DNA of 64,000 nt from Verrucomicrobiota bacterium (GTDB lineage: Bacteria > Verrucomicrobiota > Verrucomicrobiia > Limisphaerales > JADJPG01): contig JADJPG010000008.1 of the NCBI GenBank assembly GCA_016713365.1, positions 62,001 to 126,000 on the forward strand, given 5' to 3'. The position numbers and the translations under genes were made by a program. Positions 29,568 to 38,501 of the stretch are shown piece after piece. Within the stretch, counting starts at the first letter, position 1. Every line of letters starts with the position of its first letter. Under the pieces are notes generated by a model, which was not told the origin of the DNA, searched no databases, and saw only the letters and a program-made list of their open reading frames with translations.

Positions 29568-32500
29568 CCGAGCTTCATCAGCACGACGTAGAAGACGGGC
29601 GTGAGGAACAGGCCGAAGACGGTGACGCCGATCATGCCGGAGAAGACGGCGACGCCCATGGCATGGCGCATCTCGGCGCCGGCACCGTGGGAGATGACGA
29701 GGGGGAAGACGCCGGCGATGAACGCGATGCTGGTCATCAGAATGGGCCGCAAACGCAGGCGGCACGCTTCGATCGCGGCCTCGACGGGCGAAGCCCCCCT
29801 CGTCCTGCTTGTGCTTGGCGAACTCGACGATGAGGATCGCGTTCTTGCACGCCAGGCCGACGAGCACGATCAGGCCGATCTGGGTGAAGATGTTGTTGTC
29901 GCCGCCGGTAATCCACACGCCCGCGATGGCGAAAAGCAGACAGAGTGGCACGACGAGAATGATCGCGAGCGGCAGACGGAAGCTCTCGTATTGCGCCGCG
30001 AGCACGAGGAACACGAGCAGGATGCAGAGCGGGTAAATATAGACCGCCGTGTTGCCGGCGAGGATGCGTTGGTAGGTCAGCTCGGTCCACTCGAAGGCCA
30101 TGCCCTTGGGCAGCGTTTCGGTGGCGAGCTTTGCCATGACGGACTCTGCTTGCACGGAGCTGACGCCGGGAGCCGGACCGCCGGTGAGTTCGGCGGCGGG
30201 GTAGCCGTTGTAACGCATCACGCGATCCGGCCCGAGGATTCCTTCCGGTCACAAGCGATCCGAGCGGGACCATCTGGCCGGCGGCGTTGCGGGTTTTCAA
30301 GCGCGTGATGTCTTCCGGTCGGTCGCGGAACTTGGAATCGGCCTGGGCGACCACCTGCCAGGTGCGGCCGAAGAGGTTGAAGTCATTCACGTAGAGCGAA
30401 CCGAGATAGATCTGCATCGTCTCGAAGAGATTCTGGAGCGGCACGCCCTGTGACTTGGCTTTCACGCGATCGATCTCCGCGTCGAGCTGCGGGACATTCA
30501 CCGTGAACTGCGAGAAGACACCGGCGAGATTGGTGTCCGCGTAGGTGCGACCCACCAGCGCCTGGGGCGTTCTGGAACAAGCGCGTCGTAGCCGAGGCCG
30601 GCGCGGTCCTCGACGAACATCTTGAAGCCGCCGATGGCGCCGAGCCCGTTCACGGGCGGCGGCATGACGGTCAGCACGAAGGCCTGGTGATGCGGCCGAA
30701 CTCCCGGTTCAAGGCGTGCCGCAATCGCGGGCCCGCTCAGGTCCGGGCCCTTGCGTTGGTCGAAATCCTTCAAGCAGAAGAAAATGATGCCGGCATTCGG
30801 CGCGACACTGAATCCGCTGATGCTGAGGCCGGGGAATTGCACGGCGTCCTGAACCCCGGGAACCTTCATCCCGATCTCGGCCATCCGGCGCATGACGGCA
30901 TCGGTGCGATCCAGCGAAGCGCCGTCGGGCAGTTGGGCGAAGGCCACGAGGTACTGCTTGTCCTGGGTGGGAACGAAACCCGTGGGGACCTTGGTGAAAC
31001 TCCAGCCGGTCAGGAACACGAGCCCGACATACAGGACGAGGGCGATGCGGCTCTTGCGCAGCACGCCGCCCACGGCAGCGCCGTATTTGTCGCCCGCCCA
31101 GGTGAAGGCGCGATTGAACGGGCCAAAGACCCAGCCGAACATCCGGTCCATGATCCGCGAGACAGCGGTCCTTGGGGGCGTGATGCGCCTTCAGCAGCAC
31201 CGCCGACAAGGCCGGCGACAACGTCAGGGAGTTGAACGCGGAGATCACCGTCGAGATGGCGATGGTGATGGCGAACTGCTTGTAGAACTGGCCGGTCAGG
31301 CCGCTGATGAATGCGGTCGGGATGAACACCGCGCACAACACCAGGGCGATGGCGATGATCGGGCCGGTCACCTCGTCCATCGCCTTCTGGGTCGCCTCGA
31401 ATGGCGACAGACCCAGCGCGATGTTTCGTTCGACATTCTCCACCACGACGATGGCGTCATCGACGACGATGCCGATCGCCAGCACGAGCCCGAAGAGCGT
31501 GAGCATGTTGATGCTGAACCCGAGCGCGAGCATCACGGCGAAGGTGCCGACGAGCGAGACGGGCACGGCGGCCAGCGGAATGATGGAGGCACGCCAGGTT
31601 TGCAGGAACAGGATGACTACGATGACGACCAGCACGACGGCTTCAAAAAGTGTCACGACGACCGCTTTGATTGAGCTGCGGACGAAAACGGTGGGGTCGT
31701 AGACGACCGAGTAATCGAGCCCTTCCGGGAAGTTCTTCTTCAGCTCGTCCATCGTGGCGCGGACGTCCGTGGAGAGCTGGAGCGCGTTCGCGCCGGGTGA
31801 TTGGAAGATGGGGATGGCGACGGCCTTCTTGTTGTTCAGCAGCGAGCGCAACGCGTAGCCGGACGCGCCGAGTTCGATGCGCGCGACGCTCTTGAGCAGT
31901 GTCTTCTCGCCGTTCGGCCCGGTCTTGATGATGACATTGCCGAACTCCTCCGGGTTGAGCAGACGGCCCTTGGTGTTGATCTGGAGTTCCAAGCCGACCG
32001 GGTTGGCCATGGGTTGCTGGCCGACCGCGCCGGCGGCGACCTGCACGTTCTGCTCGCGCAGGGCGTTGACGATGTCGCTCGCGGTCAGGTCGCGGGCGGC
32101 GGCCCGATCGGGATCGATCCAGACGCGCATGGCGTAATCACCGGAACCGAATAGCTGCACGGAACCGGCGCCCGGAATGCGCGCGAGCACGTCCTTCACC
32201 TGGAGCGTGGCGTAATTACGGAGATAGATTTCGTCGTAGCGGCCATCCGGCGAGAGCAGGTGAACCACCATCGTGAGATCGGGCGACTGCTTGGTGGTGG
32301 TGACGCCGAGGCGGCGGACTTCTTCCGGCAGCTTCGGCAGCGCCTGCGAGACGCGGTTCTGCACCTGCACCTGCGCGTCGTCGATGTGCGTACCGAGCTT
32401 GAACGTCACAGTGAGCGTCATCACGCCGTCGCTCGTCGCCTGCGAGAACATGTAGAGCGAGTTCTCGACGCCGTTGATCGCCTGCTCGAGCGGCGCGGCG

Positions 32501-32688
32501 ACAGTCTCGGCGATGGTCTTCGGGTTCGCGCCGGGATAATTCGCCATCACGACGATGGTCGGCGGCACGACTTCGGGATACTCGCTGATCGGCAGCCGCA
32601 CCATGGCGATGAGGCCGAGCAGCAGGATCAAAATGGAGAGCACGCCGGCGAAGATCGGGCGGCGGATGAAGAAGTGGGCAAATTTCAT
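29568..32688 (-). pseudogene. RND multidrug efflux permease (AcrB/MexB type), several apparent frameshifts
   Basis: The N-terminal frame starts MKFAHFFIRRPIFAGVLSIL at 32688 and carries typical HAE1-type RND features: PISEYPEVVPPTI, the pore-domain repeats, and TM segments with GIVVDDAIVVVENVER. The frame is then lost near 31165, around 30560-30575, near 30245 and at a run of six C's at 29794-29799. The pieces RIMDRMFGWVFGPFNRAF, PPPVNGLGAIGGFKMFVEDR, GRTYADTNLAGVFSQFTV and GMAFEWTELTYQRIL all match AcrB-like proteins in order. A compensated pair of indels also seems present at 30680-30720. The breaks could be assembly errors or a decayed pump. It follows the MFP gene by 72 bases and forms an efflux operon with it. 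Confidence 0.9.
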
Positions 32689-32760
32689 AGTGTCATCTCC
32701 GGGCGGATCGATTGGGCGAACCGGGAGCGAAACGCTCCGCGGCCAGCCGCTTCGAATCGT

Positions 32761-33951
32761 TTAGTGTTGGGCAACCTTCGCGGCGACGTTGGTTGAGTTC
32801 GATTCCAGCGGCACGACTGGCATTCCGGGACGCACCCGTGCTTCAACGAGGTGCAGCACCACTTTCTCGCCGGGCTGCAATCCTTCGCGGACGATGCGCT
32901 TGCCATCGACTGCCGGTCCCAGACGCACAGGCCGATACGCGGTGGTGTTGGTGGACGTCAATGTGAGCACGAACTTCTGCGCCTGATCGGTGCCGATGGC
33001 GGTTTCCTCGACCAACAGCGCGGGCGCCTTCGCCGCTCCGGGCAGGCGGATGCGCGCGAAAAGTCCGGGAACGATCCGGCCATCCGGGTTCGGAAACACG
33101 GCGCGCAGTACGATGCTACCGGATTGCGGATCGATGCGGTTATCGAGTGATTCGATGTGGCCCTTGTTGGTGAACCCGGCTTCGTCGCCGAGTTGGAGCT
33201 CAACGGGGACTTTTCCGTCGGTTCCAGCGGTCAACTTGCCGGAGGCCTTGAGTGCGTTGAAACGGAGCAACGCGTTCTCATCCATGTCGGCGTAGACGTA
33301 AACGGGATCGACCGAGACGATCGTGGTCAGCGGCGTGATCGCACTGGCGAGGCTGATGTAATTCCCGACAGTGACCAGCGCGCGGCTGACGCGGCCGTCG
33401 ATGGGCGCGCGGATCTCGGTGAACTCCAGGTCGAGTTTCGCGGAATCGCGGGCGGCCTTGGCGGCGAGCAGTCCGGCGCGGGCTTCCGCAAAGCGAGCTT
33501 CGCGCGCGTCAGCTTCCTCCTTCGAGATGGCCTTGCTTACCAGCAGTTGGGCCGTGCGCTTCGCCTCGCGCTCAGCGTTGTCGGTTCGGACCTGGGCCAT
33601 CGCCAACTCGGCCTCGCGGCGATCGAACTCGGCCTTGTACCAACGAGGGTCGATGACGAAGAGCACATCGCCCTTCTTCACCAACTGGCCGGATTCAAAC
33701 AAAACCTTCTCGATGTGGCCGGTGACGCGTGGGCGGACTTCGACAAACTCCAGCGGGGCGGTGCGGCCGGTCAGTTCCTCCCACTCAGTCAGTTCGCGTT
33801 GCTCGACGCTGGCAACCGTCACCTGCGGCGGCGGCGGAAAACCGCCACCCTGCGGTGCTTGCGGCTTGCAGCCTGCAGCGAAGATGGCGAGGGACACCGA
33901 CTGCGGTCGCAACGAGCAGTGGAGCAATGGCGTAAACGTTTTCGGTCTCAT
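32761..33951 (-). CDS. Efflux RND periplasmic adaptor (MexA/AcrA type MFP lipoprotein)
   Basis: The 396-residue protein starts MRPKTFTPLLHC at 33951 with a lipoprotein signal and lipobox LAIFAAGC (Cys28). The mature part shows MFP features: ELTGRTAPLEFVEVRPRVTG, the lipoyl half-motif GQLVKKGDVLFVIDPRWY, a long alpha-hairpin rich in Ala/Glu/Arg, and FTEIRAPIDGRVSRALVTVGNYI. It bridges the inner-membrane RND pump and the outer-membrane factor encoded downstream. It lies 49 bases downstream of the TetR regulator and 72 bases upstream of the pump gene, all on the minus strand, consistent with one operon. Confidence 0.95.
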   Translation of the reverse strand: MRPKTFTPLLHCSLRPQSVSLAIFAAGCKPQAPQGGGFPPPPQVTVASVEQRELTEWEELTGRTAPLEFVEVRPRVTGHIEKVLFESGQLVKKGDVLFVIDPRWYKAEFDRREAELAMAQVRTDNAEREAKRTAQLLVSKAISKEEADAREARFAEARAGLLAAKAARDSAKLDLEFTEIRAPIDGRVSRALVTVGNYISLASAITPLTTIVSVDPVYVYADMDENALLRFNALKASGKLTAGTDGKVPVELQLGDEAGFTNKGHIESLDNRIDPQSGSIVLRAVFPNPDGRIVPGLFARIRLPGAAKAPALLVEETAIGTDQAQKFVLTLTSTNTTAYRPVRLGPAVDGKRIVREGLQPGEKVVLHLVEARVRPGMPVVPLESNSTNVAAKVAQH

Positions 33952-34000
33952 AAAATGTCGGCGTTTAGTTGGCTGTTCAGTCAAGGCAAGAAAAGGTTGG

Positions 34001-34627
34001 TCAAGCTGTCTGCTTCTTCTTTGGGCGCTTCGGCAAGGTGGCGCCCAGCAACTCAAACGTGGTCGCCGTCAGGTCCTCGAGCAGCGCGAGATCATTCTGA
34101 ATCCGCGCCTGGGTCAGGATTCCGAGATGGTAGGCATGAATGATCTTTGCCTTGGCCTTGGCGTCGGGTGCCACGATGTCCTTGTTCGCATGGGCATCGC
34201 GGATGGCCGTCTCGAGATAGCGCAATCCGTAGGCCATGATCTCCTGAATCTTCTTCTGCAGGCCCTTCTCCTGCGTGCTGACCTCGGTGCCCAGCGTGCA
34301 CAGAGGACATCCCAGCACACATCCGTGCTGTTCTTTCAGCTGTATCTGGTCCTCGATGCTGAACTCACAGTGTTGGCGGATGCGTTCGAGAGGGCCGACT
34401 GAAGCAGAAAAAATGGCGTCCAGTTTGGGCCGGTACTTGGCCCATTCCTCTTCCAGCGCGGCTTCGGCCAGCGACGCCTTGCAGTCGAAGAAGTAGTAGA
34501 AGCTGCCTTTGCGCACGCCGGCCTTCTGGCAAATCTGGTCGACGGTGGTGCCGTCGTAGGAGCCGGTCCAGAAAAGCTCGGACACGGCGGCCATCAATCG
34601 TTCTTTTGCGTCACTGACACGGCCCAT
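34001..34627 (-). CDS. TetR/AcrR-family transcriptional regulator
   Basis: The 208-residue protein has an N-terminal TetR helix-turn-helix (AKERLMAAVSELFWTGSYDG, then TTVDQICQKAGVRKGSFYYFF), the family signature for operator binding. The ligand domain contains GCVLGCPLCTLGTEVS, resembling regulators of the NemR/AcuR type. It is the first gene of the efflux cluster and likely represses it. The ATG at 34627 was chosen over upstream in-frame codons because it places the HTH at the usual distance from the N-terminus. A TAGACC-N4-AGTCAA operator-like site sits upstream and is annotated separately. Confidence 0.93.
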   Translation of the reverse strand: MGRVSDAKERLMAAVSELFWTGSYDGTTVDQICQKAGVRKGSFYYFFDCKASLAEAALEEEWAKYRPKLDAIFSASVGPLERIRQHCEFSIEDQIQLKEQHGCVLGCPLCTLGTEVSTQEKGLQKKIQEIMAYGLRYLETAIRDAHANKDIVAPDAKAKAKIIHAYHLGILTQARIQNDLALLEDLTATTFELLGATLPKRPKKKQTA

Positions 34628-34691
34628 AATGGTGTTCTTGGTGCGTTCGCGGAGGACTGGTTTACCTTTCCGGCGGCGAAAACTAGAGAAG

Positions 34692-34707
34692 TAGACCAAA
34701 TAGTCAA
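34692..34707 (-). promoter_or_regulatory. Candidate TetR operator overlapping a -35 box
   Basis: The sequence TAGACC-AAAT-AGTCAA resembles the TAGACC-N4-GGTCTA box known for NemR-type TetR regulators, with one perfect half and one half at 4 of 6. On the minus strand the same bases supply TTGACT as a possible -35 box, with a weak TAGTTT -10 about 16 bases on. It is 65 bases before the tetR start, fitting autoregulation of the efflux operon. Confidence 0.4.
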
Positions 34708-34859
34708 CAAAATGTTTTCGACTGCCGCATGAGAAGTTTCATGGGTTCCCAGTCGTTCCGTGAGGATTTTCGATGAGGAAACGTTCCCAGTCCATGCCAC
34801 CAAAGGTGCAATGACCGGGCGATGAGTCCGGAGCGAGCGAACGGGCGGGACGGACTAAA

Positions 34860-35671
34860 TCAGGACCACGGAATGCCGGGCGCGTGGCGGCGGAGATTCT
34901 TGACGGCCACGGCGAAGTCCTTGGGCCACGGCGCGGTGATCTTCACTTCGGCGCCGGTGACGGGATGAGGCACGGTCAATTCTTCAGCATGCAGGGCCGT
35001 GGTAGCGATGAGCGGGCGCTCCACTTTGCCAGGCTTGAGGCGGTATTCGTCCTTCAGTTCCGAAAGCAGCAACGGGCGTCCGCCATAGACGCGGTCGCCG
35101 CAGATGGGCAGGCCCCAATGCTTCAAGTGAACGCGGATCTGGTGAGTGCGCCCAGTGAAGGGACGGCATTGACGAGCGTGTAGCCGCGGAACTGTTCGCG
35201 AACTTCAAACGCGGTGCGGGATTTCTTGCCGTTCTTAGGGTCGACGCGCATCTGGCCGGGGCGTCCTGGGAATGGTCCGATGGGCGCGTTCACTTCCCAT
35301 TGCCGTTCCGGCGGTGTGCCGGGAAGGATGGCGACGTAGATCTTCACCGGCTTCTCGCAGCCGAAAAGATTGGCTAGGGCGACGAGCGCGGGCTTGGTCT
35401 TTGCAAGGAGGATGACCCCGCTGGTGTCGAAATCGAGGCGGTGCGCGTTGGCGAGATAGGAGAGTCCGCGCGACTTCGCCCACGGCTTGCCTTCAGCGAT
35501 GCCGCTGTGAAGCAGCTTCATCAAGTTGGGCCGCTCTGGGTCGTAGCGATCCGGCGAGGTGAGCATGCCCGGCGGCTTGCTGATGGCGAGCAGGGCGTCG
35601 TCCTCGAAGAGAACGGGAATTTCCCAAAACTCCTTGGTGGCGGGGGAGGAAAGTTTAATTGGATCGCTCAC
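34860..35671 (-). pseudogene. Second RluA-family pseudouridine synthase, one apparent frameshift
   Basis: The protein begins near the GTG at 35671 (VSDPIKLSSPATKEFWEIP), has the catalytic segment AHRLDFDTSGVILLAKT, and the frame runs to about 35135. The conserved PFTGRTHQIRVHLKHWG signature lies one frame over, followed by GDRVYGGRPLLLSELK and a C-terminal part to 34860. One base missing around 35170 joins the parts. RluA enzymes make pseudouridines in structured RNAs; the exact target is unknown. The frame could extend upstream to 35716, but that would overlap the terminator of the preceding gene, so the start at 35671 is preferred. Confidence 0.85.
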
Positions 35672-35672
35672 G

Positions 35673-35710
35673 ATAAAAATTGAATCCCGGCGGGGACTCC
35701 CGCCGGGATT
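35673..35710 (-). terminator. Rho-independent terminator of the chaperone gene
   Basis: A perfect 12-base stem AATCCCGGCGGG / CCCGCCGGGATT with a four-base loop (35683-35710) is followed, on the minus strand, by a T-rich run ending near 35673. It lies 34 bases after the stop of the PpiD/SurA-like gene. Confidence 0.9.
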
Positions 35711-35743
35711 CGTCAAGATTCAGATACGACGGTTGACTGCCGG

Positions 35744-37459
35744 CTAGTTCTGTCCACCGATGGTCGTTTCGCGTTTCGGACCCGCGACCTTGGCGAGTTC
35801 CACCTGCTTCCGGAACCATTGCTGGAAGGCTTCATTTTGCCGGAAGTTGCGAATCTGGTTCACGAAGGCCGGGAGTTCTTCCTTGAGCTTGGCGTCGCTG
35901 ATGGCGGGACGGGACTTTGCGTAGACGATGAAGCCGCCTTCAGTCGGAGGCTGAGCGGTGAGGAACTGGCTGGCCTTGCCGACTTCCATATCGAGGGCAA
36001 CGCTCTGGAGGACGCGCAGGCTCACACGCGAATCCACGTTGGTCAGGCTGCGGGTGCTGGCGGAGATCGGAGGAACGTCGATGATCTTCACCTTCTCCGC
36101 GGCGCAAATGTCGGTGAAGGATTTCTTGGCGGCGAGCCCATTGGTGAGGGTGATATGGAACGCCTGCCCTGCCTTGCGGGCTAGGTCGGTGGCCATGAAC
36201 GTTTTGTAGTCGCTGGTGACCTTGTCCTTGATCTTGTCGAGCGGCTGGAGCTCGCTGGGCACCTTGCCCTTGCGGGCGATGACGTAGACAGCGCGCTTGC
36301 CGGGGATGGGGTTGAACAGCACGGGGCGTTCGTCGGTCAGCCCAAATGCCCGTTGGCGGATGAGGTCGCGAACGGTTTCTGCCGGCGAATCTTCAGTCGC
36401 CTGCGCGACGATGTCATTTTCGAACTCCTCGAGGCCCGTGGTGCGGTCGAAGGGCTTGGTGATTTTGACCGGCAGACTCTTCTGGGCAGCGAGCTTCTCG
36501 AGCGTCGCCACCTGATTGGGTTGAGCGTCGCCCATCAGCACGGTTCCGAATTCCGCGGCAGCGCGGCGGGCGGCCTGGAGTCCTTCCGTGAGGCGAATTT
36601 CTTCTTTGATCTTCTCCTTGGCGGCGGCTTCCGGCAGCGGATTGCCCTTCTCGTCGGTCCACGAGTTGGTGCCGTTGCGACCGCGGAAGTAGTATTCAGA
36701 GACGATTTCGTTCAGGTTCGTCAGCTGACCGAGGCGTTTGTCAGCGTCGGCCAGGAAATTCGATGCGGAGAACTCGACGTAGCTCAAGGTCTGGCGTTCC
36801 GGCAGACGGTAGAAGCCCATGCGATTGGTGTAGAAGCTGCCGATGGCGCCGTTGGTGATGACGACTTTGTCCATGTAGTTGCTGCTCCAGAAGGCGGCCA
36901 GTTGGGTGGCGACTTCCTGGTTTTCCTTGCGCCATAGCGTTTCGGCTTCGGAGGGCAGGACGAGGTTTCCGCTGACGCCGGCGGCCACAAACAACTGGCG
37001 CAGGCCCGCCTGATTGCGGACAAAGCGTTCGTAATCCCCGGTACGGAGGCCTTGCGGCTGGAGGAATTGCTTCTCGAAGGCGTCGTAGGGAATATCACCG
37101 AGCTGTTCGTGAACCATCAGCGCGATGGTCTTGTCACTGGCTTTGACGCCCATTTCCTTCATCTTTTGGACGAGGAAGACGCGGTAAATGGTTTCGCTCT
37201 CCAGGCGGCGGGCCGAGGCTTCATCGTTACCCGGCCACTGTTTGGTGGAGAGGAACTGCGACAGGCGAACCTCGTTGTAGGCATCAAGGTATTCGGGATG
37301 GGAGATAGGCCGGCCGTTGATGGAGCCGTAATCCCCGCTGGCTGACGGGCTGCCGCCCATTTGCACGTCAGAGGAGAAAAAGACCACCATGCTGAGGCTG
37401 ACCACCACGATGATGAAAACCCATAGCCCGGTCGAATGTTTGCGAATAGTTCCGAACAT
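35744..37459 (-). CDS. PpiD/SurA-like membrane-anchored periplasmic folding factor
   Basis: The 571-residue protein starts MFGTIRKHSTGLWVFIIVVV, a short cytosolic tail and one TM helix (about 12-29), then a large periplasmic part. The N-terminal part (NGRPISHPEYLDAYNEVRLS) has the SurA_N-like chaperone helix pattern and the whole resembles PpiD, which is anchored to the inner membrane and helps fold exported proteins. A parvulin PPIase domain is not obvious: the expected signature was not recognised between the helical segments. The in-frame extension to 37498 was rejected because it lacks a membrane-anchor start. A strong terminator follows. Confidence 0.8.
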   Translation of the reverse strand: MFGTIRKHSTGLWVFIIVVVSLSMVVFFSSDVQMGGSPSASGDYGSINGRPISHPEYLDAYNEVRLSQFLSTKQWPGNDEASARRLESETIYRVFLVQKMKEMGVKASDKTIALMVHEQLGDIPYDAFEKQFLQPQGLRTGDYERFVRNQAGLRQLFVAAGVSGNLVLPSEAETLWRKENQEVATQLAAFWSSNYMDKVVITNGAIGSFYTNRMGFYRLPERQTLSYVEFSASNFLADADKRLGQLTNLNEIVSEYYFRGRNGTNSWTDEKGNPLPEAAAKEKIKEEIRLTEGLQAARRAAAEFGTVLMGDAQPNQVATLEKLAAQKSLPVKITKPFDRTTGLEEFENDIVAQATEDSPAETVRDLIRQRAFGLTDERPVLFNPIPGKRAVYVIARKGKVPSELQPLDKIKDKVTSDYKTFMATDLARKAGQAFHITLTNGLAAKKSFTDICAAEKVKIIDVPPISASTRSLTNVDSRVSLRVLQSVALDMEVGKASQFLTAQPPTEGGFIVYAKSRPAISDAKLKEELPAFVNQIRNFRQNEAFQQWFRKQVELAKVAGPKRETTIGGQN

Positions 37460-37520
37460 AAAAATCTGTCTGTGTTTAAGGGTGCGCACCCTACCCATCC
37501 TGCATAGGGCTGGTCAAACG

Positions 37521-37553
37521 CAAAAAGCCCCGCAAATCTACGATTGCAAGGCT
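37521..37553 (-). terminator. Possible minus-strand terminator or leader attenuator
   Basis: An imperfect stem AGCCTTGCAA / TTTGCGGGGCT type (two mismatches, 8-base loop, 37526-37553) is followed on the minus strand by TTTTTG. It sits about 60 bases upstream of the PpiD/SurA-like start, where a leader attenuator could act. A short minus-strand open frame ends inside the stem at 37538. Weak evidence. Confidence 0.3.
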
Positions 37554-37637
37554 CCGCAGTTCGCGGAAACCGCCAGTGCGCCGGTCAGAATGCTGTCGGC
37601 AAACGAGTTGGTTTGCTTCACTGAAACCTCGCAGGGC

Positions 37638-38498
37638 ATGCTTCCGGGCGTGAACAGCGAGCCATTCTTCAAGGGCTGGGCCAAACCCGGACCGGTGCCG
37701 CCCGGCGCTTTAACCGGCCTGCCCGCCGTCGCCGAAGGCGAAACCCTCGACGCCATCAGCGGTCACTTCCGGCTGTTCCAACTGGCGAACGGACACCGAT
37801 TTTCCACCGATGACGTGCTGACGGCGTGGTATGGGACGAGTGGGTGTCCGACCGCTCGAACCGCTTTGGATCTCGGGAGCGGCATCGGGACGGTGGGAAT
37901 GATCGCGGCGTGGCGTCTGCCCGGAGCGCGGTTTGTGACGGTGGAAGCGCAGGAGGAAAGCGTTCGTCTGGCGCGAAAATCCGCGGTGTGGAACGGACTC
38001 GAGGAGCGTTATGAGATTCGCACCGGCGATTTTCGGAATCCCGAGGTCATCCGAGTAGAGGAGCGATTTGATCTGGTGCTGGGCAGTCCTCCGTATTTTC
38101 CGCTCGGCACAGGCGTCGAGGGCGACCATCCGCAGAAGGTCGCCTGCCGATTCGAAGTTCGCGGCAACATCGCCGACTACTGTGCGACGGCGGCGCGGCA
38201 CCTCGGCCACGGCGGATTCTTCGCCTGCGTCTTTCCGATCACGCCGGATGAACAGGAGGCTCGCGTTCGGGAAGGAGCTGCTGCGGCAGGATTGACCATC
38301 GTGCGGCGACGGCCTGTTGTCTTGCGCGAAGGCGAACGTCCGTTGCTCGGATTGTTTGGCATGATGAGGGCGACTGATCTGCCGGAGCGAATGCGTAATC
38401 AGACCTGGAGTGAACCGCCGTTGATCATTCGCGCCCGCGATGGATCGATGCATCCGGAGTATTCTGCGGTCAAATTGTCCTTCGGATTTCCACCGTAA
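37638..38498 (+). CDS. TrmN6-like (YfiC-type) N6-methyltransferase
   Basis: The protein has the Rossmann-fold SAM-binding motif TALDLGSGIGTVGM, followed by the motif IV sequence LVLGSPPYFPLG, the N/D-PPY-type active site of N6-adenine methyltransferases. Length (286 residues from 37638) and the segment HGHRFSTDDVLTAWYG-like near the N-terminus (residues ~45-60) fit the tRNA1(Val) A37 N6-methyltransferase group. The ATG at 37638 is preferred; the frame is open upstream but that part is unlike the family. It ends 3 bases before the convergent CotH gene. Confidence 0.82.
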   Translation: MLPGVNSEPFFKGWAKPGPVPPGALTGLPAVAEGETLDAISGHFRLFQLANGHRFSTDDVLTAWYGTSGCPTARTALDLGSGIGTVGMIAAWRLPGARFVTVEAQEESVRLARKSAVWNGLEERYEIRTGDFRNPEVIRVEERFDLVLGSPPYFPLGTGVEGDHPQKVACRFEVRGNIADYCATAARHLGHGGFFACVFPITPDEQEARVREGAAAAGLTIVRRRPVVLREGERPLLGLFGMMRATDLPERMRNQTWSEPPLIIRARDGSMHPEYSAVKLSFGFPP

Positions 38499-38501
38499 CC
38501 T

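Noticed and set aside
28016..32688. Treating the RND pieces as five separate genes
   Set aside because: The pieces align in order to a single AcrB-type protein, with small gaps at the frame breaks.
37538..37756. Minus-strand 72-codon frame upstream of the chaperone gene
   Set aside because: It lies opposite the start of the methyltransferase gene, has no ribosome site or recognised motif; only its end within a stem-loop is curious.
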